Positions 1-7,353 of a DNA stretch of 38,568 nt are shown piece after piece. The stretch is taken from positions 1 to 38,568 of the forward strand of contig JACQXX010000033.1 of the NCBI GenBank assembly GCA_016208495.1, in the 5' to 3' direction. Under the pieces are notes generated by a model. That model saw only the letters and a program-made list of their open reading frames with translations. It was not told where the DNA came from and made no database searches. The DNA comes from Acidobacteriota bacterium. GTDB lineage: Bacteria > Acidobacteriota > Blastocatellia > Chloracidobacteriales > Chloracidobacteriaceae. The stretch's first letter is position 1, and every line of letters begins with the position of its first letter. A program made the position numbers and the translations under genes.

Positions 1-440
1 AAGCTGATTCGGCCACCAGCGGTGACAACTGGTGCGACCGGCAAACAAATCCAGTTTTTGTTCTTTGATTCGGTTTTCCATCTCACCCCGCTCGCAATAG
101 ACTAATGTATAGAGCGTTTCTGGATCATGCGTGAGGTTGGTGGCGACAAAACGTGGATTGGCCCCATCGGCACTGTGTTCCGCCTTGACAATGAGCCGTC
201 GCTCCTGCTGCCAACTATGAGCCGCATACTGACACTCCCCAAATAACCGGTGTTTGGTTTGGGTCGTTTCAAACTGGAATTTGGCTTGCTTGATCACGTC
301 CTGGTTGAGTCGCAATAATCGCTCATTCTTGGCCATCCCCACCACGTACTTCACTTCCTGGCGATCACACTGAAAAAAATCACGTAAAATTGGCTCTCCC
401 GCAATTTCGCTGATACTCAACCAGCTACCGGATAAAATAC
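1..440 (-). pseudogene. IS1380-type transposase, C-terminal part, degraded and cut by window edge
   Basis: Reading the minus strand from about 440 down to the left edge gives an open frame with the C-terminal half of an IS1380-like DDE transposase. It contains GEPILRDFFQCDRQEVK, then YVVGMAKNERLLRLNQDV, and near the edge LVYCERGEMENRIKEQK, which fits the Y-R-E-K signature around the last catalytic Glu of this family. The C-terminus lies left of position 1. Upstream the frame stays open to about position 607, but I cannot match that part to the family N-terminus and found no start or terminal inverted repeat. I infer an old, internally deleted copy. The family call is good; whether it is wholly inactive cannot be judged without the left flank. 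Confidence 0.75.
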
Positions 441-690
441 TCCTCAGGTAGATCGGAGTGGAAACAGGGCAGAACTGAGGGGTGAATCTGGAATCAATGA
501 TTTTGATGGTACCAGCGGAAGCCCAACTTGAGATGGAATCTGTCAAAAGGGAGGTAGAAAGATGCCACTTTACGCAAAGAATGCGCAAAAGACCCGCCAA
601 AACCAGTCAACCGTGACTGAACTGTTGCGGTGTTAAGGAAAATTCGAACTCAAAGCCTGAAATCTATCAATCGGTTTTGATAAGGATAAG

Positions 691-1773
691 ATGAGTTTAA
701 AAGTTAATTGGGAACGGTATATGAAAAAAGCTGGTCTTTGGTTGCCTTACAGTATCTGCTCACTTCTTTTGTTACTGCTGAATATTTCGCCAACTGACGG
801 TTGGAATCATTCACAACGCAAAAACAAATTGAAAACATCAGCAGATATACTGACAGATGCTGTCAATAAAGGTGACTTTGCTGCGGTTAAGAAAGTGCTT
901 CAATCCGGAAACATCAATGCCAGAAATAGCCAGGGAGAAACTGCTCTCATTGTTGCCACCCTAAAAAATGACTTTGAGATGGTAAAATATTTGCTTTCTA
1001 TCGGAGCAAATGTGAACCAGGAAATTGAACATCCGACACAACGCCGCTCAAAAAAAGACAATTGTGATTGTCCACCAATTGATGTTGGGGCAACTCCGCT
1101 CATTTATGCGAGAGATCAGAAAATTGTGCGATTGCTGCTTGATGCTGGAGCAGATGTCAATGCACGTACCTCTGATGGAGATACAGTATTGATAAGAAGT
1201 GCCAGTTACGCAAGTCGTGAAGTGATAGGCGCATTGTTGAACGCCGGGGCAAATGTCAATTTACAAAACACTACTGGTGATACAGCACTCCATTCCGCTG
1301 CATTTAATGGCCGCAGCGATATTCTCCAAATGTTGCTTGGTGCCGGAGCAACGGTGGACACCTCAGATATCGGAGGGTATACAGCACTTATCTGGGCCGC
1401 CAGCAACAACCACGGTGAGGCGGTGAGAGTTCTTCTCAAATTTGGCGCAAATATGAATGCGGCCAATAACGATGGATATACCGGACTGATACTCGCGACG
1501 GTTCACGGATATCAGGAAACGGTTAAAGTGTTGATAGAAGCCGGGGTGGATTTGAATATTCAAACGAAGGAGAAAGGTTATAGCGCGCTCCATATTGCAG
1601 CACTTAACGGACACGAGCCGGTCGTTGAAACCTTGTTGACAGCCGGAGCGGATACAATGCTTAAAACCAAGAATCGGGAAACGGCACTTCAGATTGCCGA
1701 ACGACGGAATGCAGAGCGGCGCGGGTTTGCTGGGATTGTCCGATTGCTTCAGTCTGCAAATACAAGAAAGTAG
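691..1773 (+). CDS. exported ankyrin-repeat protein
   Basis: A 360-residue protein with a hydrophobic stretch near the N-terminus (SICSLLLLLLNI), then ankyrin repeats from about residue 50 to the end. Repeat signatures are easy to see: GETALIVATLKNDFEMVKYL, GDTALHSAAFNGRSDIL, GYTALIWAASNNHGEAV, GYSALHIAALNGHEPVV, each with a following LL..GA. turn. About eight repeats are present, so the mature part should be one elongated protein-binding solenoid, probably outside the cytoplasm. An in-frame ATG at 721 gives a cleaner signal peptide (MKKAGLWLPY...); the first ATG has AAGG a few bases upstream, so both starts are possible. No neighbour points to a partner. A binding role is known for the fold; the target is unknown. 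Confidence 0.85.
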   Translation: MSLKVNWERYMKKAGLWLPYSICSLLLLLLNISPTDGWNHSQRKNKLKTSADILTDAVNKGDFAAVKKVLQSGNINARNSQGETALIVATLKNDFEMVKYLLSIGANVNQEIEHPTQRRSKKDNCDCPPIDVGATPLIYARDQKIVRLLLDAGADVNARTSDGDTVLIRSASYASREVIGALLNAGANVNLQNTTGDTALHSAAFNGRSDILQMLLGAGATVDTSDIGGYTALIWAASNNHGEAVRVLLKFGANMNAANNDGYTGLILATVHGYQETVKVLIEAGVDLNIQTKEKGYSALHIAALNGHEPVVETLLTAGADTMLKTKNRETALQIAERRNAERRGFAGIVRLLQSANTRK

Positions 1774-2134
1774 CCAAACTCGCTTGATGGTTGTTTCATT
1801 GTTGCCCAAGAAGTTTCGGCTCTTTGGTATTTGCCGTGAACCCCAGCTTTTTGAGCAAAACCTACGCCTGTAAATTTTTTAGAACCAACCTCTGTTTTTG
1901 AGGTTATATTCCTGCTTCTACCGGATTTTGTGTTATGCCAGGTCAACGTTGGAAATAAAGAACTTGTCAGTACCACCCGCGTCAGTGGGTGGGGTTAGAA
2001 GCAAGCCAGCCCACCCACTGACGCGGGTGGTACTGACTGATTGGCTCTTCTGATTTGTCTCCAACACAAAATCCGGTAGAAGCAGACTTATTTCCCTGTC
2101 TGATTTTCGGGGAGCATTATAGCCCAAAGTGGTA
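1774..2134. other. intergenic region with a nested palindromic element
   Basis: Convergent intergenic region between the ankyrin gene and the QueA-like gene. A small 6-bp hairpin (AACCTC/GAGGTT) occurs near 1888-1906. The rest is dominated by the nested inverted repeat listed separately. No credible coding frame was seen. Confidence 0.7.
1912..2085. repeat. 174-bp nested inverted-repeat (MITE/REP-like) element
   Basis: The outer arms 1912-1934 and 2063-2085 are perfect 23-bp reverse complements (left arm starts CTGCTTCTACCGG). Inside them, 1966-1993 and 2010-2037 are a second perfect pair of 28 bp (core ACCCGCGTCAGTGGGTGGG) with a 16-nt loop. The whole can fold as a cruciform or a long RNA hairpin. 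It lies between two convergent genes, so it may end transcription in both directions. No clear target-site duplication was seen. The two independent perfect arm pairs argue for a mobile or REP-type element rather than a plain terminator. Confidence 0.8.
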
Positions 2135-3169
2135 TTACCCAACGTGAGGCAAAATCAGGCACAAATCCCCAAACTCATGGCTGAGATACCCTGTTTGTTG
2201 GGCATGGAACATGGCTGCTTTCAGTAACGGTTCATCCACAAAACAGCCCAACAACCGGAAATGGGTTTCCGTGGCTTCATGCATTCCAGAGAGAATCCCA
2301 TCAACCACCTGCCGCTGAATTCCTGGATGCAAGATCAAATCAGTCATCCCGGTTCCAGCGACCAGTTTTCCATGGGTGGCATAATTTCCTTCAAGTGCCC
2401 GAGTCACCGAAGTTCCAATCGCAATCACCCGTCCGCCCTGTTCCTGGGTTGAATGGATTGCCTCAATGGTCGCGGGTGGAATGTCATACCGCTCTGGAAG
2501 TGGAAGCATCGCATCCAGCACCGGGTCACCGCTGGCTGAAATCCCGGCGGCGTGGGTGAGCGCCGCCAGGTTCACTCCGTGGCGCATCAGGTCAAGCAGA
2601 AGTTTCCATTGAAGTGATTTCCCCGCTGAGGGCATCTCCATCGCCCAGGGGCGCGAGGCATAGGCGGTCTGCACATCCCACAATTCCAGGTCGCTATTCA
2701 GATGCGAATACTGGATTGGATGCCCGGCTCGATACATTTCGCGCCACGTCGCGGACTCATCCAGATTGAACTCAAGCTCCACACTCCGAGGTGATAAAAC
2801 AGAAGTTTCAAGGACGTATGCCTGGAGCGGTGAACCTTCAATCTGTAATCGTGCCCCGGCTTTTAAAATCGGCGGGTTCACCCGGTCTTCCGTGCGAGTT
2901 CGCCAGTTTCCTGCGCCCAGGAGAACCGCCAGGAACCGGGTCCCGTGCTGGTGGCAAATCAGTCGAACCTCAAGCTGCTCCTTTGCTTCAGTCTGGGCAA
3001 AAAAGGAGGCGGGCACCGTTGCCGCATCATTAACAATGACCAGATCGCCGGGATGTAAAAAACTGGTCAGGTCGGCCACCTGGGCATCTGTCCACGATTG
3101 GGTTGTCCCATCAATCACCAGGAGCCGATTGTCCAGCGGTTGGCTTCGTGGCCAGCGTGAAGGTTTCAT
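2135..3169 (-). CDS. QueA-like S-adenosylmethionine:tRNA ribosyltransferase-isomerase family protein (divergent)
   Basis: A 344-residue protein, close in length to QueA, the enzyme that transfers the ribosyl part of SAM to preQ1-tRNA in queuosine synthesis. Visible family blocks are LHPGDLVIVNDAATVPASFF near the N-terminus, MPSAGKSLQWKLLLDLMRHG in the middle, GGRVIAIGTSVTRALEG, and DLILHPG...VVDGILSGMHEATETH near the C-terminus. Several blocks differ from classical QueA: the usual TAGLHF region and the ITLHVGAGTF and TNFHLP motifs are not recognisable. I therefore call it a QueA-family paralog and do not assign the symbol. Its ATG overlaps the stop of the upstream SDR gene in an ATGA, so the two are probably translated together. 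Confidence 0.7.
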   Translation of the reverse strand: MKPSRWPRSQPLDNRLLVIDGTTQSWTDAQVADLTSFLHPGDLVIVNDAATVPASFFAQTEAKEQLEVRLICHQHGTRFLAVLLGAGNWRTRTEDRVNPPILKAGARLQIEGSPLQAYVLETSVLSPRSVELEFNLDESATWREMYRAGHPIQYSHLNSDLELWDVQTAYASRPWAMEMPSAGKSLQWKLLLDLMRHGVNLAALTHAAGISASGDPVLDAMLPLPERYDIPPATIEAIHSTQEQGGRVIAIGTSVTRALEGNYATHGKLVAGTGMTDLILHPGIQRQVVDGILSGMHEATETHFRLLGCFVDEPLLKAAMFHAQQTGYLSHEFGDLCLILPHVG

Positions 3170-3885
3170 AACACCTCCGAAGCCAGAAACCGTGTTCCAT
3201 TGGCAATGGACTCAAGGTGTTCCAGCCGAGAAATGATTTTTTTGGCAACTGTTGCGGGTGAATCGAGGGTCGTCGGATCCGCTTCGGGCAGGGCATCAGC
3301 GTGCATTTGGGTATCCATTTCACCTGGATCAACACTGAGGACCTTGATTGGTGTTCCCTCAAACTCAGTCGCCCAAATCCGGGTCAAATGGTCCAGGGCA
3401 GCTTTACTTACGCCGTAGGCGCCCCAGTTCGGATAGGCCGACGCAGCGGCATCGGAAGAAATGTTGAGGATGAGACCTCCACCGCGCAAAACCATTGAAC
3501 CCGCCACGGCTTTGGTCAGGCGAAACGGGGCCAGCAGGTTGGTTTCCAGAACGTGGCCGAAATCTTCGCATTCGGTATCAAGCAGCAAGGGCATTGGGAG
3601 CGGCCCCAGGGTGCTGGCATTATTGATTAACACATCAACCGGTCCGGCCAGCTCTGCCGCCTGGGCGACAATCGGGTAGATGGCTCGTTTATCAGCCACA
3701 TCCGCCTGAATGGCAAAAGCGATGCCTCCCTGCTGGCGAATGATTTGAACGGTTTCTTCAAGCGAAGCTGCATCGCGGGCAACCAGGGCCAGCCGGGCGC
3801 CGCGTTCAGCCAGGTGAAAGGTCAGTGCCTGACCGAGTCCACGGCTGGCACCTGTGATCAAAATTGACTTTCCTGAATAGTTCAT
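3166..3885 (-). CDS. short-chain dehydrogenase/reductase (SDR)
   Basis: A classical SDR of 239 residues. It has the NAD(P)-binding TGASRGLG loop at residues 11-18, the structural LINNA motif at 86-90, the catalytic Ser near 143, and Tyr157/Lys161 in YGVSK. The ATG at 3885 is chosen because AAAGGAGAT lies a few bases upstream; an ATG at 3909 would add eight residues but has no such site. The last four bases overlap the start of the QueA-like gene, making a two-gene operon. An XRE-cupin regulator is divergently transcribed 92 bp away and is the natural candidate regulator. The substrate cannot be predicted from sequence. Confidence 0.9.
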   Translation of the reverse strand: MNYSGKSILITGASRGLGQALTFHLAERGARLALVARDAASLEETVQIIRQQGGIAFAIQADVADKRAIYPIVAQAAELAGPVDVLINNASTLGPLPMPLLLDTECEDFGHVLETNLLAPFRLTKAVAGSMVLRGGGLILNISSDAAASAYPNWGAYGVSKAALDHLTRIWATEFEGTPIKVLSVDPGEMDTQMHADALPEADPTTLDSPATVAKKIISRLEHLESIANGTRFLASEVL

Positions 3886-3977
3886 ACGGTATCTCCTTTG
3901 GTTGCCCATACCGTATCAGGTCTTGCCAGCAATGAAACTTTCTTGCTAATACACTGTCAAAAGGTTAGTTTCTTGTC
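3886..3977. promoter_or_regulatory. divergent promoter region between SDR operon and XRE-cupin gene
   Basis: A 92-bp gap between divergent starts must carry the promoters of both. An imperfect dyad (GCAA..GAAACTTTC..TTGC) lies around 3929-3946 and a related TTAGTTTCTTG follows near 3965. These could be operator half-sites for the adjacent HTH protein. The motif evidence is weak; the divergent arrangement is the stronger argument. Confidence 0.35.
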
Positions 3978-4544
3978 ATGAGCGAACAAACCGACATTTC
4001 AACCAATTTAGCCGCCAACATCAGGCGATTGCGTGAGTTGCGCGGAGCAACCCAGGACAGGCTGGCCCAACTTTCGGGCCTTCCCCGGCCAACCTGGGCC
4101 AATCTTGAATCAGGTTCGGCCAATCCAACCGTTTCGGTCCTGGTCAAAGCCGCCGCGACTCTTCAGGTTTCAGTCGAGGAACTCATCAGCCCGCCCCGAT
4201 CTGAAGGCCGGCTCTATCACGCGACTGAAATTCCGATCAAAAAACGGGAAGGTGTAACAGTGCGCAAACTCCTGCCTGATTCGCTGCAAAACATGGAGCT
4301 TGACCGGATGGAGCTTCCGCCCCGGTCACGAATGAGCGGCGTGCCGCACCGTCCCGGCACCCGCGAATATCTGACCTGTGAAACGGGACAGGTGGAAATT
4401 GCGCTGACAGGTGAAAAATGGATCCTTCAGCCAGGCGATGTTTTTGTCTTTCGGGGCGATCAACGTCATTCTTATTTCAATCCGGGGGATGAAACGGCGA
4501 TTGCCTACAGTGTGATTTTGCTTGGTGCTCAAGGGCCATTTTGA
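3978..4544 (+). CDS. XRE-family HTH regulator with C-terminal cupin domain
   Basis: A 188-residue protein. Residues 10-65 form an XRE/Cro-type HTH (IRRLRELRGATQDRLAQLSG, then RPTWANLESGSANPTVSVL). Residues about 110-185 form a small cupin barrel, seen in HRPGTREYLTCETGQVEI and LQPGDVFVFRGDQRHSYFNPG. This is a standard architecture for regulators that bind a small ligand in the cupin and DNA through the HTH. The gene is divergent from the SDR/QueA-like operon and probably controls it and itself. The ligand is unknown. The start fits the domain boundary, though the nearest AAGG is about 13 bases upstream. Confidence 0.88.
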   Translation: MSEQTDISTNLAANIRRLRELRGATQDRLAQLSGLPRPTWANLESGSANPTVSVLVKAAATLQVSVEELISPPRSEGRLYHATEIPIKKREGVTVRKLLPDSLQNMELDRMELPPRSRMSGVPHRPGTREYLTCETGQVEIALTGEKWILQPGDVFVFRGDQRHSYFNPGDETAIAYSVILLGAQGPF

Positions 4545-4608
4545 ATTGTATAAAGTGGCTGATTCCTTTTAGAAATTCCACAAATCATAGCCCGGAATTC
4601 CAAAGCAC

Positions 4609-4644
4609 TTTTAACCACGAAATACACGAAATACACGAAAAAAC
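4609..4644. repeat. dispersed ACCACGAAATACACGAAA repeat, copy 1
   Basis: Tandem ACACGAAAT-type units preceded by TTTTAACC. The same arrangement recurs at 11628-11658 and 23199-23232, each time outside genes. Here it lies just before the preferred start of the next gene, which argues that the upstream part of that open frame is not coding. Confidence 0.75.
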
Positions 4645-4681
4645 ACTTCCAATATCAATCGCTCAGTCAATTCAAGGCAAG

Positions 4682-5569
4682 ATGCTTATGGCCAACTTTT
4701 CCAAAATCCGATGTCTGGGGTTGGTTCTGATCTTCCTGGTGGTCTTCCATCCTGGCTGGCGTGCCAGTTCCACATCGGTTCAGCATCGCCGATCTCTGGG
4801 ATGTTCACCAAAGGCGCTGACTGCGTACAGACCGATTCCCCAACTGGACTATCCGTGTGAAAGCCACCCGGAAGACAATTTGAACAATCCCGAGCGTGCC
4901 GAAGCATTGGAAGCGTACCTGACGGAGCTTGAAACCACCTTTTCGGATCCAAACTGGTGGGCGGTTTCAGTTGCCGAGCTGAATGTTTGTTCGATCACCA
5001 ACCAGGTTCGCCGGATGACGGCCAGTGAACGCGAGATGCTTGAATACACCACGTATCTTTATGGGGATCATTCGACACGATTGGTCGTCAGTGTGGATCC
5101 GTGCATCTGGTACAGCAGCAACACCTTAAATGGGTTTATCCTGCACCGGGTTGGCAGGCAGGTTGTGGCAACCCTGGTGCTTGATGCCTTTTACACCCGG
5201 TTGGACAAAGCCGTTGACTTCCATCTGGCGCATCACAACGGTGAAAAGCTTATTTTTGTGTATTCAAATACCTCGGATGGGTCTATGCCGCCAACGTTGT
5301 TTACCACTTGCACGGTGTATACGATTGATCCAAAGAGCCACCGGGCCACCCCGAAAAAGCTGTTTCAAGACGAAAAAGGAACGGTGACGAATCAGTTTGA
5401 GTGGAATGGGTATGTATTTGAAGATGAGAAATTAGCCAACCAGTGGTACGCTCCAAAAATTGTTCACAAGGGTCGGTTGAGTCAACGGTTCACCATCTGC
5501 ACACCAATCAACCATCGGATGACCTATTCGACCTATACCTGGAACGGAAAGTACTTTAAGCTCAAATAA
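4682..5569 (+). CDS. exported protein of unknown function
   Basis: About 295 residues from the preferred start. The frame is open from 4541, but the first 47 codons run through an intergenic repeat, while ATGs at 4682 and 4688 have AAGG just upstream and open a good signal peptide (CLGLVLIFLVVFHPGWRAS). The mature part is rich in aromatic residues with several Cys (YPCESHPEDN, VDPCIWYSS, FTTCTVYTID, FTICTPI) and ends in TYSTYTWNGKYFKLK. I do not recognise a family. The mix of short beta-like segments and paired Cys suggests an all-beta periplasmic or outer-surface protein. It precedes two more unknown genes on the same strand. Confidence 0.7.
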   Translation: MLMANFSKIRCLGLVLIFLVVFHPGWRASSTSVQHRRSLGCSPKALTAYRPIPQLDYPCESHPEDNLNNPERAEALEAYLTELETTFSDPNWWAVSVAELNVCSITNQVRRMTASEREMLEYTTYLYGDHSTRLVVSVDPCIWYSSNTLNGFILHRVGRQVVATLVLDAFYTRLDKAVDFHLAHHNGEKLIFVYSNTSDGSMPPTLFTTCTVYTIDPKSHRATPKKLFQDEKGTVTNQFEWNGYVFEDEKLANQWYAPKIVHKGRLSQRFTICTPINHRMTYSTYTWNGKYFKLK

Positions 5570-5615
5570 TGCCAGGGTTCCGTTACCGGCAAAAGGCTCA
5601 ATTTAATCAATATCT

Positions 5616-6608
5616 ATGGACCGTTTAGACACATTTCGCCCACAGCTTTCGCTGACTCAACCCATACCAGGGTATGAAATCTGGTTCACCGTCATCATTG
5701 ATTCTGAAACGGGAAAAGCCCTTTGGCTTCGGTTTTCCACTTTTGTTTCGCGACCAGAAGCGCCAGAGAAACAAATCGGCTTGATGTGGGCATCATTTTT
5801 TGACGCTGAAGAGGCGGCTCATCATTGTTTTGGAGTTGAACATGCGAGGCGTTCAGAGTGCCAGTGGATCAATCACCGCCTGGAGCACCCGAAAGGTCAT
5901 TTAAGCTTTGATCATTTTTCTGGTGAAGTGCTCACAAACAAAGGGGTTTTACGCTGGGACCTGGATTTTCAAAGCCAGTTTGAACCGACCCATCACGTAC
6001 CGGCCTGGTTAAGTGCCTCTCCGCTGGCAAAAACAAAAAGCATCGTTTGCGCTCCGTTTGCCCAGGTGAACGGCACCTTTTCACTCAATGAAAACCAATT
6101 CAGATTCAATCGCGCTGACGGACTTTTAGACCATATTTGGGGCACGCATCGGGTGGAGCAATTGTACTGGCTCTTTGTCCCCACATTTGATCATGACGAA
6201 GAAGGCTGGGGATTGGAAATGGTCGCCGTAAAACCGAACCGGTTTCTTCCCTGGTTCACATTTGTCACGCTGAGACAAGGTGGGAAATTGTGGCACGACC
6301 AGACGGTATGGCAAGCCTGCCGGGGAAAAGTCCAGGCCCGGTATCCTCAGATTGATTTTCAGGTTCGAACCAATACCCACGAAATCACCATCCAGAGCAA
6401 ACTGAACGAATCTCAAACCACGGCTTATATTTACCGTGACCCGGCAGGTTCCAGCCGCTATATTGAGCATAGCGATGTCAGTGATGTTACCTGTGTGATC
6501 CGCGACAAAGACCGGGAACGAACCGTAGGCTGCCGGGGCCGCGCCGCAGTGGAATTTCACGGAATGAACCCCTGGAGCCACCGTCAATATCTTGATCCCT
6601 ACCCATAA
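5616..6608 (+). CDS. uncharacterised protein, possibly lipocalin-like (AttH/CrtC type)
   Basis: A 330-residue protein without a signal peptide, rich in Trp, His and aromatic residues. The block LLDHIWGTHRVEQLYWLFVP followed by a long beta-rich C-terminal half (FVTLRQGGKLWHD, THEITIQSKLN, CRGRAAVEFHG) is reminiscent of the two-barrel AttH/hydroxyneurosporene-synthase lipocalin-like families. The similarity is by pattern only and the enzyme activity is not predictable. It lies 46 bp after the preceding exported protein and 23 bp before the next one, so the three may form a transcription unit. Confidence 0.65.
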   Translation: MDRLDTFRPQLSLTQPIPGYEIWFTVIIDSETGKALWLRFSTFVSRPEAPEKQIGLMWASFFDAEEAAHHCFGVEHARRSECQWINHRLEHPKGHLSFDHFSGEVLTNKGVLRWDLDFQSQFEPTHHVPAWLSASPLAKTKSIVCAPFAQVNGTFSLNENQFRFNRADGLLDHIWGTHRVEQLYWLFVPTFDHDEEGWGLEMVAVKPNRFLPWFTFVTLRQGGKLWHDQTVWQACRGKVQARYPQIDFQVRTNTHEITIQSKLNESQTTAYIYRDPAGSSRYIEHSDVSDVTCVIRDKDRERTVGCRGRAAVEFHGMNPWSHRQYLDPYP

Positions 6609-6631
6609 CTCTCAAACCAGGAGTAAGGAAA

Positions 6632-7114
6632 ATGAAACAGACTCTATCACCTGGAATCAGTATGCTGGCCGGTGTATTGGTTTTCCTTTTTATCACCTCC
6701 CAACCAGTTCCGGCGATACAGAAATATGCTCCTGTCGTTGGTCGGTGGCAGATCAAAGTGCAATTTGCGGATTCAACTTCGGAATTTGATTTTGAGACCC
6801 TTGGGGAAGGGGTTTATGGATATGGGAATGGCTCGATCTTTCTTTTAGATCCCCAAACCAGGCTGGTTGCAACGTTCCCGGCATCGTGGGACAACCACCT
6901 CGTTGACCGCATTCATATCAGCGGGGAAATCAGTTTGCCAGCAATGGCCGGGAAAAACCGGACACATGGAACGCTGGTTCTCAGAATCCATTATGAGCCG
7001 AAGAAAGGTTATGTCGGCACGGCGTTCTTTATCGGAGAAGATTTGACCCAACGCAAAGGCACGATTGAAATGAAACGGACAAAAGGGCCAGAAGAAATCC
7101 TGAAAAATCAGTAA
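6632..7114 (+). CDS. small exported protein of unknown function
   Basis: A 160-residue protein with a clear signal peptide (MLAGVLVFLFITSQPVPA) and a likely cleavage after the Ala-rich end. The mature part starts VVGRWQIKVQFADS and alternates polar and hydrophobic residues as in a beta-barrel or lipocalin-like fold (GTLVLRIHYEPKKGYVGTAFF). AAGGA lies just before the ATG. It follows the previous gene by 23 bp and is probably cotranscribed. I do not recognise the family. Confidence 0.75.
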   Translation: MKQTLSPGISMLAGVLVFLFITSQPVPAIQKYAPVVGRWQIKVQFADSTSEFDFETLGEGVYGYGNGSIFLLDPQTRLVATFPASWDNHLVDRIHISGEISLPAMAGKNRTHGTLVLRIHYEPKKGYVGTAFFIGEDLTQRKGTIEMKRTKGPEEILKNQ

Positions 7115-7150
7115 TAAGGAACCCAGAAGAAAATAAAATCCCACTGAAAT

Positions 7151-7289
7151 CGGGTTCAGGGTTCAGGGTTTCGGGGTTTCGGCGATGAAGCGACTGATCC
7201 GACGCACGATGAAGACTGGAGAACTGGCGGGTACCCTTCAACGTGGACTATTTGGCTCTGAACCCTGAACCCCGAACCCTGAACCCCGG
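7151..7289. repeat. GGGTTCAGGG-type repeats facing each other
   Basis: GGGTTCAGGGTTCAGGGTTTCGGGG at 7151-7180 is mirrored by CTGAACCCTGAACCCCGAACCC at 7258-7289 in inverse orientation, so the two can pair across a stem-loop of about 140 bases. The same unit occurs at 17909 and 31692. The 236 bases between the flanking genes hold nothing coding. Confidence 0.75.
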
Positions 7290-7325
7290 TGGTATGATAT
7301 TTCCATCCGACTCCCTAAATTTTTT

Positions 7326-7353
7326 GAAGTGCGCCGACTTGTCGGCACTTTCA
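7326..7353. repeat. short hairpin (GCCGA-CTTG-TCGGC) of a dispersed family
   Basis: A 5-bp GC stem with a four-base loop at 7333-7346, in the context GAAGTGC...ACTTTCAC. A very similar context and hairpin occurs between cbbL and cbbS (17443-17475). It sits at the 3' end of the acyl ligase gene but lacks a T-run on that gene's strand, so it is not an obvious intrinsic terminator. Confidence 0.55.
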
